64,000 nucleotides of DNA from Lelliottia jeotgali (GTDB lineage: Bacteria > Pseudomonadota > Gammaproteobacteria > Enterobacterales > Enterobacteriaceae): NCBI GenBank assembly GCA_002271215.1, contig CP018628.1:3348001-3412000 (forward strand), given 5' to 3'. Shown piece after piece: positions 14,397 to 24,823 of this stretch. The position numbers and the translations under genes were made by a program. The notes under the pieces were generated by a model, which saw only the letters and a program-made list of their open reading frames with translations, searched no databases and was not told the origin of the DNA. Every line of letters begins with the position of its first letter. The first letter of the stretch is position 1.

Positions 14397-15557
14397 ATGA
14401 CATCGGAAAACCCGTTACTGGATCTGCGAGTAAAAATCAGCGCACTGGATGAAAAACTGCTGGCGCTGCTCGCCGAACGCCGCACCCTCGCCGTCGAAGT
14501 GGGTAAAGCCAAGCTGGACTCCCACCGCCCGGTGCGCGATATCGACCGCGAGCGCGATCTGCTGGAGCGCCTGATCGAGCTGGGTAAAGCACACCACCTG
14601 GATGCTCATTACATCACCCGCCTGTTCCAGCTTATCATCGAAGATTCCGTACTGACCCAACAAGCGCTGCTGCAACAACATCTGAATAAAACTAATCCGC
14701 ACTCCGCGCGCGTGGCGTTTCTCGGGCCAAAAGGGTCTTACTCGCATCTGGCCGCACGCCAGTACGCCGCTCGCCATTTCGAAGAATTTATTGAAAGCGG
14801 CTGCGCAAAGTTCGCGGATATTTTTAATCAGGTCGAAACCGGACAAGCTGATTACGCTATCGTGCCGATTGAAAACACCAGTTCCGGTGCGATTAACGAT
14901 GTGTACGATTTGCTTCAACACACTAGCCTGTCATTGGTTGGCGAGCTGAACATTCCGATCGATCACTGCGTACTGGTTTCTGGCTCAACCGACCTGAGCC
15001 AAATTGATACCGTCTACAGCCATCCACAGCCGTTCCAGCAGTGCAGCCAGTTCCTGAACCGTTATCCACACTGGAAAATTGAGTACACCGAAAGCACGTC
15101 TGCGGCGATGGAAAAGGTGGCGCAGGCGAACTCTCCACGCGTAGCAGCGCTCGGTAACGAAGCGGGTGGCGCGCTGTATGGCTTGCAGGTGCTGGAGCGA
15201 AATCTGGCTAACCAGACACAGAACATTACCCGCTTCGTGGTACTGGCGCGTAAAGCGATTGATGTGTCCGATCAAGTCCCGGCGAAAACCACCTTACTGA
15301 TGGCGACAGGTCAGCAGGCGGGTGCACTGGTTGAAGCCCTACTGGTGTTACGTAATCACAATCTGATCATGACCAAACTGGAATCCCGTCCGATCAACGG
15401 GAATCCGTGGGAGGAGATGTTCTATCTGGATATTCAGGCCAACCTGAAATCGGCATCCATGCAAGACGCCCTGCGTGAACTGGGCGAAATCACCCGTTCG
15501 ATGAAAGTGCTGGGCTGCTATCCGGGCGAAAACGTCGTGCCGGTCGATCCGGTTTAG
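14397..15557 (+). CDS. pheA: bifunctional chorismate mutase / prephenate dehydratase
   Basis: PheA converts chorismate to prephenate and then to phenylpyruvate in phenylalanine synthesis, with feedback inhibition by Phe. The 386 residues equal E. coli. The AroQ chorismate mutase domain (1-100) keeps Arg11, Arg28, Lys39, Asp48, Arg51 and Glu52. The dehydratase domain (about 105-285) ends with the TRF motif in NITRFVVL. The ACT regulatory domain (about 299-380) has the GALV and ESRP motifs that form the Phe site. The gene is controlled by the pheL attenuator. Its stop overlaps the stop of the convergent SMP-30 gene by 4 bases. Confidence 0.98.
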   Translation: MTSENPLLDLRVKISALDEKLLALLAERRTLAVEVGKAKLDSHRPVRDIDRERDLLERLIELGKAHHLDAHYITRLFQLIIEDSVLTQQALLQQHLNKTNPHSARVAFLGPKGSYSHLAARQYAARHFEEFIESGCAKFADIFNQVETGQADYAIVPIENTSSGAINDVYDLLQHTSLSLVGELNIPIDHCVLVSGSTDLSQIDTVYSHPQPFQQCSQFLNRYPHWKIEYTESTSAAMEKVAQANSPRVAALGNEAGGALYGLQVLERNLANQTQNITRFVVLARKAIDVSDQVPAKTTLLMATGQQAGALVEALLVLRNHNLIMTKLESRPINGNPWEEMFYLDIQANLKSASMQDALRELGEITRSMKVLGCYPGENVVPVDPV

Positions 15558-16426
15558 CGCTCGGCGAACCGACTTTTCTTCATTCCTGCCACGCTAACTG
15601 GCAGGGTGAAGATCGCACCTGATAGCGGATACTCCGCGACTTCCTGGCTATCCATGTTCTCGCGCGTGGTGGTGATAAACAGCGTTTTCATATCATCGCC
15701 ACCAAAACAGACCATCGTCGGGCAACGCACCGGCAGGCGGTGCTCTTCCAGCTGTTCCCCTTGCGGTGAGAACCGTGCAATGCGCCAACCATCAAACAAC
15801 GCGCTCCAGTAGCAGCCTTCAACATCCATCGCGGCACCGTCTGGGATTCCTTCCCCTTCTTTGAATCGGCGAAACACTTCGCGCGATCCCGGCTCGCCCT
15901 GCTCATCCAGCGGCGTACGGTAGATAACGCCATTGGGCGTATCCGAGGTAAACATCCACTGATTGTCCTGACTAAAGGCCAGCCCATTATGTCCGTGAAT
16001 ATCGCACTGGATCACTTTCGGCGTTAAGTCGTTATCAATACGCATCAGCATCGCGCCGTTATAATCTCCAGGCCCCCAAAAGGTGCCTGCGTAAAAACGC
16101 CCCAGATGATCGGTGCCACCGTCGTTAAAACGGGCCAGCTGAGGATTCGACGGGTTATCACACACTTTACGCTGGAGCAGCCCGTGCTTATCGGTCAGCC
16201 AGATCGCGTTACGCATCGCGACGATAAATCCGCCTTTTTCACGCAAGGCAAAACAGCCAACTTCTTCATGGAATGAGAGAACAGTATGTTTAGCCGAAGA
16301 GAGATGATAACGATGAATCTCGCCTTCCAGAATATCGGCCCAATAGAGTGCTTTCTCGCTCTCACTCCAGGTCGGACATTCCGGTAAGTGCCCAGTGTAA
16401 TCGAATAAAACCTGCGGTTCCGCCAT
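15554..16426 (-). CDS. SMP-30/gluconolactonase/LRE family protein
   Basis: A 290-residue protein of the SMP-30/gluconolaconase/LRE beta-propeller family, which contains sugar lactonases and related metal-dependent hydrolases. Conserved family blocks are [17 protein letters not shown] at the N-terminus (metal ligand Glu), [24 protein letters not shown] and [17 protein letters not shown] (metal ligand Asp). Start ATG 16426 follows a good GAGGAT. It lies between pheA and tyrA, where E. coli has no gene, on the tyrA strand and separated from tyrA by a hairpin terminator. The substrate cannot be deduced. There is no signal peptide, so it is likely cytosolic. Confidence 0.85.
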   Translation of the reverse strand: MAEPQVLFDYTGHLPECPTWSESEKALYWADILEGEIHRYHLSSAKHTVLSFHEEVGCFALREKGGFIVAMRNAIWLTDKHGLLQRKVCDNPSNPQLARFNDGGTDHLGRFYAGTFWGPGDYNGAMLMRIDNDLTPKVIQCDIHGHNGLAFSQDNQWMFTSDTPNGVIYRTPLDEQGEPGSREVFRRFKEGEGIPDGAAMDVEGCYWSALFDGWRIARFSPQGEQLEEHRLPVRCPTMVCFGGDDMKTLFITTTRENMDSQEVAEYPLSGAIFTLPVSVAGMKKSRFAER

Positions 16427-16442
16427 GACAAATCCTCAAATG

Positions 16443-16467
16443 AAAAAAGCCAGCAGTGCTGGCTTTT
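16443..16467. terminator. bidirectional terminator between tyrA and SMP-30 gene
   Basis: An 11-bp perfect inverted repeat AAAAGCCAGCA/TGCTGGCTTTT with A and T flanks. It follows tyrA on the minus strand and would limit read-through into the SMP-30 family gene. Confidence 0.85.
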
Positions 16468-16485
16468 AGTATATACATCATTAGA

Positions 16486-17607
16486 TTACTGGCGGCTATC
16501 GTTCGCCTGGCGCAATAAGGTGCGGCTCTCATTCTGGAAACGCTTCGCGTAATCACCGAACCAGTGTTCGACCTTACGGAAACTGTCGATAAAGGCCTGC
16601 TTATCGCCCTGTTCCAGTAACGCTATCGCCTCACCAAACCTCTGGTAGTAGCGTTTGATCAGCGCCAGATTATTCTCTGACGACATAATAATATCAGCAT
16701 ACAGCTGAGGATCCTGGGCAAACAGACGCCCGACCATTGCCAGCTCCAGACGGTAAATCGGAGAGGAAAGCGCCAGCAACTGCTCCAGTTGGACATTCTC
16801 TTCAGCCAGATGCAGACCGTAAGCGAATGTCGCAAAGTGGCGCAGCGCCTGAATAAACGCCATGTTTTGATCGTGCTCAACCGCGCTGATGCGGTGCAAA
16901 CGTGCGCCCCACACCTGAATCTGTTCCAGGAACCACTGATAGGCTTCCGGCTGACGGCCATCGCAGTAAACGACAACTTGTTTCGCCAGGCTACCACTGT
17001 CCGGGCCAAACATCGGGTGTAAGCCCAGCACCGGTCCGTTATGCGCCGCGAGCATCGCCTGCAGCGGACCATTCTTCACGGACGCCAGATCCACCAGAAT
17101 ACAGTCTTCCGGCAGAGGCGGAAGTTTTCCGATAATGGCTTCGGTCACATGAATTGGCACGCTGACGATGACCATGCCCGCATCGGACATTAACTCTGGC
17201 GCTCGCGCCCAGTCTTCTTTTTCAAGAATGCGTACCTGATAGCCAGAAAGCGTCAGCATCTTCTCAAACAGACGCCCCATCTGACCGCCACCGCCGACGA
17301 TCACCACCGGGCGCAACGACGGACAGAGGGTTTTGAAGCCCTTATCGTTTTCGCTGGAGTAGGATTCACGCATCACGCGGCGCAGGACATCTTCAATCAG
17401 ATCGGGGGAAACCCCCATCGATTGCGCCTCATCACGACGAGAGGCCAGCATGGACGCCTCGCGCTCCGGGACGTAAATCGGCAAGCCGTATTTGCTTTTG
17501 ACTTCGCCGACTTCCGCAACCAGTGACATACGGCGCGCCAGCAAATCCAGCAGCGCCTTATCCACTTCATCAATTTGATCGCGTAATGCGGTCAATTCTG
17601 CAACCAT
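16486..17607 (-). CDS. tyrA: bifunctional chorismate mutase / prephenate dehydrogenase
   Basis: TyrA converts chorismate to prephenate and on to 4-hydroxyphenylpyruvate using NAD, the tyrosine branch. The 373 residues match E. coli. The chorismate mutase domain (1-90) is joined to the dehydrogenase domain with the Rossmann motif [11 protein letters not shown] (about 101-111) and the catalytic-region block [11 protein letters not shown]. It is the second gene of the aroF-tyrA operon, 10 bases after aroF, and shares the TyrR-controlled promoter. Tyrosine also feedback-inhibits the enzyme in known homologues. Confidence 0.98.
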   Translation of the reverse strand: MVAELTALRDQIDEVDKALLDLLARRMSLVAEVGEVKSKYGLPIYVPEREASMLASRRDEAQSMGVSPDLIEDVLRRVMRESYSSENDKGFKTLCPSLRPVVIVGGGGQMGRLFEKMLTLSGYQVRILEKEDWARAPELMSDAGMVIVSVPIHVTEAIIGKLPPLPEDCILVDLASVKNGPLQAMLAAHNGPVLGLHPMFGPDSGSLAKQVVVYCDGRQPEAYQWFLEQIQVWGARLHRISAVEHDQNMAFIQALRHFATFAYGLHLAEENVQLEQLLALSSPIYRLELAMVGRLFAQDPQLYADIIMSSENNLALIKRYYQRFGEAIALLEQGDKQAFIDSFRKVEHWFGDYAKRFQNESRTLLRQANDSRQ

Positions 17608-17617
17608 AACAAACCTC

Positions 17618-18688
17618 TTAAGCCAGACGCGTCGCCAACTGGCCGTTCAAATCTTTGTGGATCTCACGCAGCAGCGCGTCAGTCGCTTCCCAACTGATAC
17701 ACGCGTCCGTGACGGAGACACCGTGTTTCATTGCACTGCGCGGCTGTTCGGATGACTGATTACCCTCATGGATATTACTCTCAATCATCAGACCGATAAT
17801 CGAACGGTTGCCGTCTTTGATTTGCGCGACAACGGATTCCGCTACCGCAGGCTGGCGACGGTAATCTTTATTGGAGTTACCATGGCTGCAATCTACCATC
17901 AGAGCCGGGCGCAGTCCCGCCTGTTCCATCTCTTTTTCACACTGCGCGACATCCGCCGGGCTGTAGTTTGGTGCTTTACCGCCGCGCAGGATCACGTGAC
18001 CATCCGGGTTGCCCTGAGTTTGCAGAAGGCAAACCTGACCGGCCTGGTTGATCCCGACAAAGCGGTGCGGCATCGCCGCTGCACGCATGGCGTTAATCGC
18101 GGTGGCGAGACTGCCGTCAGTGCCGTTTTTAAAACCAACCGGCATCGACAGGCCAGACGCCATCTCGCGGTGAGTTTGTGATTCTGTGGTGCGCGCACCA
18201 ATCGCGGACCAGCTAAACAGATCGCCCAGGTATTGCGGGCTGTTCGGGTCGAGCGCTTCTGTCGCCAGCGGCAGCCCCATATTCACCAGGTCTACCAGCA
18301 GACGACGCGCAATCTTCAGACCGGCTTCCACATCAAACGAGCCATCCATGTGCGGATCGTTAATCAATCCTTTCCAGCCCACGGTGGTACGAGGTTTTTC
18401 AAAATAGACGCGCATGACCAGGTAGAGGCTATCGCTGACCTCCTCTGCTAATGCTTTAAATCGACGAGCGTATTCAATCGCGGTTTCAGGATCGTGAATA
18501 GAGCAAGGCCCGCACACCACCAGCAGACGCGGATCGCGACCGGCAATGATGTTTGAAATGGTCTGGCGGGAGTGCTCGATCTGAGCCTCTTGTTCAGTGC
18601 TCAGCGGGAATTCCTGCTTTAACTGATCTGGCGTGATTAAAACCTGTTCGTCGGTAATATGTACGTTGTTCAGCGCGTCTTTTTGCAT
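17618..18688 (-). CDS. aroF: 3-deoxy-7-phosphoheptulonate synthase, Tyr-sensitive
   Basis: AroF condenses phosphoenolpyruvate and erythrose 4-phosphate to DAHP, the first step of the shikimate pathway, and is the tyrosine-inhibited isozyme. The start is set at ATG 18688 ([15 protein letters not shown]), giving 356 residues as in E. coli. A longer open frame to 18817 would run back through the promoter and a TyrR box. The metal-binding Cys lies in [12 protein letters not shown], and further DAHP synthase blocks are [19 protein letters not shown] and [16 protein letters not shown]. It heads the aroF-tyrA operon. Confidence 0.98.
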   Translation of the reverse strand: MQKDALNNVHITDEQVLITPDQLKQEFPLSTEQEAQIEHSRQTISNIIAGRDPRLLVVCGPCSIHDPETAIEYARRFKALAEEVSDSLYLVMRVYFEKPRTTVGWKGLINDPHMDGSFDVEAGLKIARRLLVDLVNMGLPLATEALDPNSPQYLGDLFSWSAIGARTTESQTHREMASGLSMPVGFKNGTDGSLATAINAMRAAAMPHRFVGINQAGQVCLLQTQGNPDGHVILRGGKAPNYSPADVAQCEKEMEQAGLRPALMVDCSHGNSNKDYRRQPAVAESVVAQIKDGNRSIIGLMIESNIHEGNQSSEQPRSAMKHGVSVTDACISWEATDALLREIHKDLNGQLATRLA

Positions 18689-18744
18689 GATGGCGATCCT
18701 GTAATGCTCGTTTGCGATAGTGTTTTCCTCGATGAGGTGAACAT

Positions 18745-18772
18745 ACAATATCACACGAAGTAAAGATTTCAA
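18745..18772 (-). promoter_or_regulatory. aroF-tyrA promoter
   Basis: On the minus strand, TTGAAA (18767-18772), 16 bases, then TATTGT (18745-18750). It lies about 60 bases upstream of the aroF start and is overlapped by the nearest TyrR box. Confidence 0.65.
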
Positions 18773-18852
18773 TCCAAAATACGTAAACATTACTTTACGA
18801 CTGGCGATTTTTAGCAAAAAACATTCGATAAAACTGTAAACTTAAAATTACA
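18759..18852 (-). promoter_or_regulatory. three TyrR boxes upstream of aroF
   Basis: The TyrR consensus is TGTAAA-N6-TTTACA. Matches are CGTAAA-N6-TTTACG at 18782-18799 (strong), TGTAAA-N6-ATTACA at 18835-18852 (strong) and AGTAAA-N6-AATCCA at 18759-18776 (weak, overlapping the -35). E. coli aroF also has three boxes, which mediate tyrosine repression. Confidence 0.75.
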
Positions 18853-18900
18853 CATCGCTTTTTCTTAGCCAGGCTATGCTGAAGAAAAAGGAGAATGACA

Positions 18901-19275
18901 ATGCGTCTAACTGTTTTCGTACTACTGTCTCTACTTTTGACAGGCTGTCAGATAAACCCCTACACCTTCCAGCCAACCTGGACCGGCACTAGCTGGTTCA
19001 CTGCCGGTAAGGAAGATGCCATGAATGGCGCGTCGGTAAAAAGCAATGAAACACTCGCGGATAATTTTAACGATCCAGACGTAAACCGCAGTGAATACCT
19101 GCGTGGTTACGCAGACGGACAGAAAAAAATATGCACTGAGGATTTTGTCTACGCCTGGGGCGTGTCCGGGAAAGTATTTCCCGCCAGTTGCGATACCGCA
19201 GAAAATGCAGACCTGTTGCGCAAATCCTGGCAAAAAGGAATGGATGAAGGAATGCGGGGATCAAGACTTAATTAA
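18901..19275 (+). CDS. yfiL: YfiL family lipoprotein (DUF2799)
   Basis: Lipoprotein of 124 residues. The start is taken at ATG 18901, because AGGAG at 18889-18893 is 7 bases upstream; the in-frame ATG at 18895 is too close to it. The signal peptide MRLTVFVLLSLLLTGC gives lipobox LTGC. The mature part has DUF2799-like features: W/G/DA spacing (TSWFTAGKEDAMNG) and SEYLRGYADGQKKIC. Position between aroF and yfiR matches E. coli yfiL. Function is unknown, though it neighbours the YfiBNR c-di-GMP signalling genes. Confidence 0.8.
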   Translation: MRLTVFVLLSLLLTGCQINPYTFQPTWTGTSWFTAGKEDAMNGASVKSNETLADNFNDPDVNRSEYLRGYADGQKKICTEDFVYAWGVSGKVFPASCDTAENADLLRKSWQKGMDEGMRGSRLN

Positions 19276-19362
19276 TTTAATAACATAACTATTTCATCCA
19301 GTTGCGATTTGGATTTAGCTTAAGTCACCATAAATTCCACATAATGACTGTTTAGGTAAACA

Positions 19363-19956
19363 ATGGTATTCTGCCCGCAATATTTAAGGACATATATTTC
19401 CAGAGCGGTATGGCGGATTCTGGTGAGACATTTTTTTTCGATCCCTTTGTGCCATGTGTTGCTGGCGCTCATGCTGTTGATTGTCGGCGGGCAAACCCAT
19501 GCAGAGACAGTGACGGAAACAGATAAGTCAGTACGTGCGATCGTCTCTGGCATTGTCAGTTATACCCGTTGGCCAGCGCTTTCTGGTCAGCCTAAGCTCT
19601 GTATTTTTTCATCATCCCGTTATGCTCAAGCGCTCAGTGAAAGCACTTCGGTCTCATTGCCGTACACGCCACAGATTGTTCATACTGAGTCAGAAGCATT
19701 AAATGCCACCTGTGATGCCGTTTATTTTGGAAATGAATCGCCTGCTAATCAACTTGAATTATTCAGGAATTATCAGGGCAGAGCGTTACTATTAATCGCC
19801 GAACAAAATGCTGAATGTGTTATTGGCAGTGCCTTTTGCCTGATTATTAATGAAGAAACAGTTAGATTTTCTGTCAATCTGGATGCACTGTCCCGCAGTG
19901 GCGTTAGAGTCAATCCGGATGTGTTAATGCTTGCCCGGAATAAGAAGCATGAATAA
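19363..19956 (+). CDS. yfiR: periplasmic repressor of diguanylate cyclase YfiN
   Basis: YfiR is a periplasmic protein that binds YfiN and holds its cyclase inactive; redox or envelope stress and YfiB relieve this. The conserved part, from [15 protein letters not shown] to [24 protein letters not shown], closely matches E. coli YfiR (DUF4154). Conserved cysteines that form the regulatory disulphides are present ([27 protein letters not shown]). The start is uncertain. ATG 19363 gives 197 residues with AGG 6 bases upstream. GTG 19423 gives 177 residues with GGCGGA 5 bases upstream, closer to the usual 172. A hydrophobic signal segment ends near THAE. The end overlaps the yfiN start. Confidence 0.88.
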   Translation: MVFCPQYLRTYISRAVWRILVRHFFSIPLCHVLLALMLLIVGGQTHAETVTETDKSVRAIVSGIVSYTRWPALSGQPKLCIFSSSRYAQALSESTSVSLPYTPQIVHTESEALNATCDAVYFGNESPANQLELFRNYQGRALLLIAEQNAECVIGSAFCLIINEETVRFSVNLDALSRSGVRVNPDVLMLARNKKHE

Positions 19957-21169
19957 GGAATTTTCTTCAACGCCACGCCCAACGTTTAAAAGAACGCTGA
20001 GGCGCATCAGTATGATTAGCGTAGTTATTACCATGACGCTAATATGGTTATTATTGTGTATTGCGTCGGTAGTGACGTTAAAACAATACGCACAAAAAAA
20101 TCTCGAATTAACCACTGCCACCATGAGTCGTAGTCTCGAAGCCTCTCTGGTTTTTAATGATGCGACAGCGGCCGGAGAAATCCTTGCCACACTTGGCAAA
20201 CAGGGTCAGTTCGCCGTTGCAGAAGTGCTCGACGTCCATCATAAGCGTTTTGCGTCTTGGTCATGGAACCCTGATGATAATCCCGACACCCTGGGAACGT
20301 TGGTGAGCCGTCTGCTCTTTCCCGTCCCGGCCGTGCAGCCGGTGATGCATAACGGCAACGTTATTGGCGAAGTCCGTATCACCGCACGCGACAGCCTGAT
20401 TAGCCATTTTATCTGGACATCTTTCGCCGTATTAACGGGTTGTATTTTCCTCGCCGCTTTTGTGGCACTGGCCATCACCCGATCGTTACATCATGGTATC
20501 GTCACGGCGCTGCAAAACATCACCGAGGTGGTACATGACGTCAAAACGAATCGTAATTTTTCGCGTCGGGTAGACGAAGAGCGCATCGAAGAATTTCACC
20601 GTTTCGGCCAGGATTTCAATAGCCTGCTCGACGAAATGGAAGAGTGGCAGCTTAAATTACAGGCCAGAAATGCGCAGTTGATGCGTACCGCTATGCACGA
20701 TCCACTGACAGGGCTTGCCAACCGCGCCGCTTTTCGCAACAGCATTGCTGCGCTAATGAACGATTCCTCAGCACAGTTCAACTCGGCTCTGCTGTTTCTG
20801 GACGGTGATGACTTCAAACAGATTAATGATACCTGGGGACATGCGGCGGGCGATTGCGTGCTGATTGACGTCGCCAGCAGAATGGTCGAGTTTGGCGGCC
20901 AGCGCCATCAGTCCTACCGTCTCGGCGGCGACGAATTTGCCATGATTCTTTATGGCGTTCACTCGACGACCGACGTACAGCAGATCTGTAATGCGCTATC
21001 ACAGCAGTTTCTGCTGCCGTACGATCTGCACAACGGACACACCGCAACAATGTCTCTCAGTATTGGTTTTGCTCTGACGTGGGAAAATACCTCGGTTGAG
21101 GCATTGCTGGAGCAAGCCGATCGCAATATGTACCAGGCGAAAAAGCAGCGCTCAAAAATAATATCGTAA
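19949..21169 (+). CDS. dgcN: membrane diguanylate cyclase YfiN (DgcN)
   Basis: Makes cyclic di-GMP from two GTP at the inner membrane and is restrained by YfiR. With ATG 19949 it has 406 residues (408 in E. coli). Visible parts are TM1 (about 22-44), a periplasmic PAS-like domain (45-150), TM2 (about 152-177), a HAMP-like linker and a GGDEF domain (from about 248) with an intact GGDEF signature at 326-330. No RxxD inhibitory site precedes the signature, as in E. coli YfiN. The gene overlaps yfiR by 8 bases and is followed by yfiB, so the three form one operon. An alternative start is ATG 19931. Confidence 0.94.
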   Translation: MNKEFSSTPRPTFKRTLRRISMISVVITMTLIWLLLCIASVVTLKQYAQKNLELTTATMSRSLEASLVFNDATAAGEILATLGKQGQFAVAEVLDVHHKRFASWSWNPDDNPDTLGTLVSRLLFPVPAVQPVMHNGNVIGEVRITARDSLISHFIWTSFAVLTGCIFLAAFVALAITRSLHHGIVTALQNITEVVHDVKTNRNFSRRVDEERIEEFHRFGQDFNSLLDEMEEWQLKLQARNAQLMRTAMHDPLTGLANRAAFRNSIAALMNDSSAQFNSALLFLDGDDFKQINDTWGHAAGDCVLIDVASRMVEFGGQRHQSYRLGGDEFAMILYGVHSTTDVQQICNALSQQFLLPYDLHNGHTATMSLSIGFALTWENTSVEALLEQADRNMYQAKKQRSKIIS

Positions 21170-21183
21170 AAAAGGAACACATT

Positions 21184-21669
21184 ATGTTAAAGCGATACCT
21201 CGCTCCAGTCTTTCTGGCATCAATGATTCTGGCAGGCTGCCAGGCACCGCCCCAGGGAAAATTCACCGCAGAACAGATCGCGGCGATGAAATCCTATGGC
21301 TTTAACGAAATGAATGGCGACTGGTCACTCGGCCTGTCGGCCAAAATTTTGTTTGGTAAAAACGAATATCAGCTGCGACCGGAAAGCGAACAACAGATCC
21401 AGACGATGGCGACAAAACTGGCCGCAACAGGTCTGGTCCACGCGCGCATGGACGGACACACGGATAACTACGGCGAAGAGAGTTACAACGAAGCGCTGTC
21501 CTTAAAACGCGCTAACGTCGTGGCAGATGCCTGGGCGAAAGGGGCCAATATCCCGCGCAGCAACCTCACCACGCAGGGATTAGGCAAAAAATACCCGGTT
21601 GCGAGTAATGCGACATCACAAGGGCGTGCTGAAAACCGCCGCGTGGCAGTGGTTATCAGCACGCCTTAA
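21184..21669 (+). CDS. yfiB: OmpA-domain lipoprotein YfiB
   Basis: Outer-membrane lipoprotein with a peptidoglycan-binding OmpA-like domain. In the YfiBNR system it sequesters YfiR and so activates YfiN. It has 161 residues. The signal peptide ends in lipobox LAGC (Cys19). The OmpA/MotB domain shows MDGHTDNYGEESYNEALS and TTQGLGKKYPVASN followed by GRAENRRVAV. AAGGAACAC lies before ATG 21184. It is the last gene of the yfiR-yfiN-yfiB operon and is separated from the convergent PepSY gene by only 3 bases. Confidence 0.95.
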   Translation: MLKRYLAPVFLASMILAGCQAPPQGKFTAEQIAAMKSYGFNEMNGDWSLGLSAKILFGKNEYQLRPESEQQIQTMATKLAATGLVHARMDGHTDNYGEESYNEALSLKRANVVADAWAKGANIPRSNLTTQGLGKKYPVASNATSQGRAENRRVAVVISTP

Positions 21670-21672
21670 CCA

Positions 21673-23040
21673 TTATTTGGTGGATTCAGACAGCGACAGC
21701 AACGACTGCGCGCGCCAGCTCAACCAGTCAATCAGCACGAAAAAGGCCAGGCTGAACCCCATCACCGGCATCATCATCCCGAGCATGACGCTGATAAATA
21801 GCGTCACTCCTCGCCCACTCGCGGGGAGTGACAGCCAACACTGACATAGCGTCAACACCGGATTCCTGGAGGCCAGAGCAGGACGACGCATCCACCACAT
21901 CCGATATCCCCATGCGATCAATACGCACAGCGACACGCCGAAGACGATCAGTATTAGTTGATTCACCAGACCAAACAGAATACCCATATGAAAATCAACG
22001 CCCCAGCGAGTCAACTTCGCCATCAACGGGAAATCGGCGAAACGGGTTTGGTCCAGGATCTGCATGGAATGCGGGTCAATAGCCACGGCGTCCACCTGCG
22101 TTGGCCAACCGCGATCAATCTCAGTGACTGTCCAGGCTTGTTCAGCCATTTTAGCAGGCCTGATTTCCAGCTTATTCGCATCGATACCCGCCTCTCTTGC
22201 CACGTGCAGGACGTTATCAAACAGCGTCAGATCCATCGCCATCTCAGGCATCATCATCGCATCGTGATGCCCGCGATGCTCAGCATGAGAGTCGACCTCA
22301 GCCGCTGGCCCGCGCAGCTGAATGTTCACCTGCGGTGTGAGCCAGTTCATTTGCGTACGCAGTTTGTCGACGTTCCCACCCGCCCACTGCGACCAGGTAA
22401 GCCCGGTGGCAGAAAACAACAGCATCCCACCCAACAACGTCCAGCCGAGCGCTACATGCACACGACGGCGACTCTGAAAGGCGTTATTGATTCGCCGTTT
22501 AGGGCGTGTGTAAAACCACAGTGCAATCCCACCCAGAGCTGCTATCCACATCCAGGAGGCGGCCAGCTCGCTATACAAACGTCCAAAATCCCCCAACATC
22601 AATGAACTGTGCAGATAATCAATTTTCTGACGTAGAGGCAAAATGCCGCTGGTGCCGTAAACCGTCATATCCCCGCGAACCTCAAGACTCACCGGATCGA
22701 CAAAAATAGCCCGGTTTTCCGATGGTCCAAGCGTCGGGTCAGCAAACATCACGCGCGTCGTTTCCCCGCCAATCAGGCCCGGACGCACGGCTTGCAGGCG
22801 TAATTGATCTCCAATAGCTTTCTCCGCTACGGCGATTTGCTCAGCCAGAGGTTGAGCTTCACCGGTGGTGTCGCTATACAGCGCGTGCTTATACAGCATG
22901 CTTTCGAGCTGTGGTGTCGCCACATAGAGCGTTCCCGTTAATGCTGCGAAAAAAATGAACGGGCCGACAAACAACCCAATATAAAAATGGAGGCGTCGCA
23001 GCAGGTTTCCCCAGGCTGCGCGCGGCGTGCTAGCAGTCAT
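21673..23040 (-). CDS. PepSY-associated TM helix (PepSY_TM/PiuB-like) protein
   Basis: Inner-membrane protein of 455 residues with the start at ATG 23040, behind AAAGGAAA; the frame stays open 13 codons further. The family (PepSY_TM, including PiuB and FegA-type partners) is linked to iron or siderophore use and membrane redox, but no activity is fixed. Membrane segments are seen near the N-terminus (LHFYIGLFVGPFIFFAALTG), at ASWMWIAALGGIALWFY, at LGWTLLGGMLLFSATG, and in three C-terminal segments. A periplasmic loop is rich in His and Met (HAEHRGHHDAMMMPEMAMD), suggesting metal contact. It forms a pair with the upstream DUF2946 gene. E. coli has no gene here. Confidence 0.85.
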   Translation of the reverse strand: MTASTPRAAWGNLLRRLHFYIGLFVGPFIFFAALTGTLYVATPQLESMLYKHALYSDTTGEAQPLAEQIAVAEKAIGDQLRLQAVRPGLIGGETTRVMFADPTLGPSENRAIFVDPVSLEVRGDMTVYGTSGILPLRQKIDYLHSSLMLGDFGRLYSELAASWMWIAALGGIALWFYTRPKRRINNAFQSRRRVHVALGWTLLGGMLLFSATGLTWSQWAGGNVDKLRTQMNWLTPQVNIQLRGPAAEVDSHAEHRGHHDAMMMPEMAMDLTLFDNVLHVAREAGIDANKLEIRPAKMAEQAWTVTEIDRGWPTQVDAVAIDPHSMQILDQTRFADFPLMAKLTRWGVDFHMGILFGLVNQLILIVFGVSLCVLIAWGYRMWWMRRPALASRNPVLTLCQCWLSLPASGRGVTLFISVMLGMMMPVMGFSLAFFVLIDWLSWRAQSLLSLSESTK

Positions 23041-23098
23041 ACTTTTCCTTTGTGCAGGCAAAAAGTTATCGATGCGCAAACGCGCATATCTTTATTGT

Positions 23099-23503
23099 TT
23101 AGAGGGAATAAGCAGACAATTGCGGCGGAGCGCGGGTATCGGGAAACAGCCAGGGGAAAAAGTGCCAGTGGTTTACCGCCTGTCGCGTTGGTTTGATACG
23201 TTGACGCAGCAACACGGCGCACAGCAGCACAATCAGCGCCAACATCATGCCCGGCACATGCGCCAGTAATACGCAGTATCCGCAGGCCTCAGCATGATCA
23301 AGCGGCATCGGCTGTGGCGTATCAGCATGATGTCCCGCCATCGACATCTGGCTCATATCATGGTGCATACCTGGCATCGCACTCATGGGATCTTTTTGCA
23401 GCGAGACGGAAATCAGTGGTGCAACCACGATCAGCAGGATCGCAAACAGCGCGGTCCAGGCCGCTTTGCGATTCAAGGCTGACAGATGCGGTGCGTTATT
23501 CAC
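23099..23503 (-). CDS. DUF2946 family membrane protein
   Basis: A 134-residue protein with start GTG 23503 behind GGAGGG. It has an N-terminal membrane segment (AAWTALFAILLIVVAPLIS), a His/Met-rich periplasmic stretch (PMSAMPGMHHDMSQMSMAGH), a CGYC motif and a second membrane segment (VPGMMLALIVLLCAVLL). This is the DUF2946 layout; relatives sit beside copper or TonB-dependent transport genes. It lies 58 bases upstream of the PepSY gene on the same strand, so the two are probably one operon. A metal-binding role is inferred from composition and family only. Confidence 0.8.
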   Translation of the reverse strand: MNNAPHLSALNRKAAWTALFAILLIVVAPLISVSLQKDPMSAMPGMHHDMSQMSMAGHHADTPQPMPLDHAEACGYCVLLAHVPGMMLALIVLLCAVLLRQRIKPTRQAVNHWHFFPWLFPDTRAPPQLSAYSL

Positions 23504-23576
23504 TGACCCTCCACTAGAGAGCCGGTATTGTAAATGATTTATGACGGAAGAGTTAACAGGCGGAGTGAATTGGCAT

Positions 23577-23608
23577 AAAAAAGGGCCGGCCTTGCGGCCA
23601 GCCCTTTT
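23577..23608 (-). terminator. terminator of the rpsP-rplS operon
   Basis: On the minus strand AAAAGGGC pairs with GCCCTTTT around an inner GGCCGCAAGGCC hairpin, followed by a T run, 25 bases after the rplS stop. Confidence 0.88.
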
Positions 23609-23632
23609 AACAGGATGTTGCTTAAGCGAGTC

Positions 23633-23983
<351 letters not shown>

Positions 23984-24024
23984 TTAATCTCTTATCCTGG
24001 GTAAACTGATATATCGGGAGCGTA

Positions 24025-24792
24025 TTACGCTTGCCCATCATGTTTATGTTGCTGTTGTGCGTGCTCTTTTTTGAACTCCGCCAGCAACCTTACTTGCTCT
24101 TCAGTCAGAGCCAGGTTTTCCAGAAGTTCAGGTCTTCTAAGCCAGGTTCGGCCCAGCGACTGCTTCAAACGCCAGCGACGTATCTCGGCATGGTTTCCCG
24201 ACAGCAATACCGCCGGTACTTCCATCCCTTCTAACACTTCAGGGCGGGTATAGTGTGGACAGTCCAGCAATCCATCAGCAAAAGAATCTTCTGTTGCTGA
24301 AGCTTCATGGCCCAGTACACCCGGAATAAACCGGGCTACGGAGTCAATCAGCGTCATTGCCGGTAGCTCACCACCGCTGAGAACGTAATCGCCGATTGAC
24401 CATTCTTCATCAATTTCGGTCTGAATTACGCGCTCATCTATCCCTTCATAGCGACCACATACCAGAATCAGTTTCTGATTCGTGGCCAGTTCGCTTACGC
24501 CTGCTTGATCAAGCTTGCGTCCCTGAGGTGACAGATAAATCACCTTTGCGCCTTCACCTGCCGCGGCTTTTGCTGCATGGATGGCTTCCCGTAAGGGTTG
24601 AACCATCATTAACATCCCCGGTCCGCCGCCGTAAGGACGTTCGTCCACGGTACGGTGCCGGTCATGCGTGAAGTCACGAGGACTCCAGCTTTCGATGTTC
24701 AGCAGGCCTTTTTTTACTGCCCGGCCAGTTACCCCGTAATCAGTAATCGCGCGGAACATTTCAGGAAACAGGCTAATAATGCCAATCCACAT
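24025..24792 (-). CDS. trmD: tRNA (guanine(37)-N1)-methyltransferase
   Basis: TrmD methylates G37 next to the anticodon of tRNAs reading CNN and GGG codons, using S-adenosylmethionine, and so prevents +1 frameshifts. It has 255 residues as in E. coli. The SPOUT trefoil knot is visible as [23 protein letters not shown] and [14 protein letters not shown]. The catalytic Asp lies in the flexible C-terminal lid ([19 protein letters not shown]). It follows rimM by 31 bases in the rpsP operon. Confidence 0.98.
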   Translation of the reverse strand: MWIGIISLFPEMFRAITDYGVTGRAVKKGLLNIESWSPRDFTHDRHRTVDERPYGGGPGMLMMVQPLREAIHAAKAAAGEGAKVIYLSPQGRKLDQAGVSELATNQKLILVCGRYEGIDERVIQTEIDEEWSIGDYVLSGGELPAMTLIDSVARFIPGVLGHEASATEDSFADGLLDCPHYTRPEVLEGMEVPAVLLSGNHAEIRRWRLKQSLGRTWLRRPELLENLALTEEQVRLLAEFKKEHAQQQHKHDGQA

Positions 24793-24823
24793 AGCGCCGT
24801 CTTTTACCGTTTATCCGGAGAAT

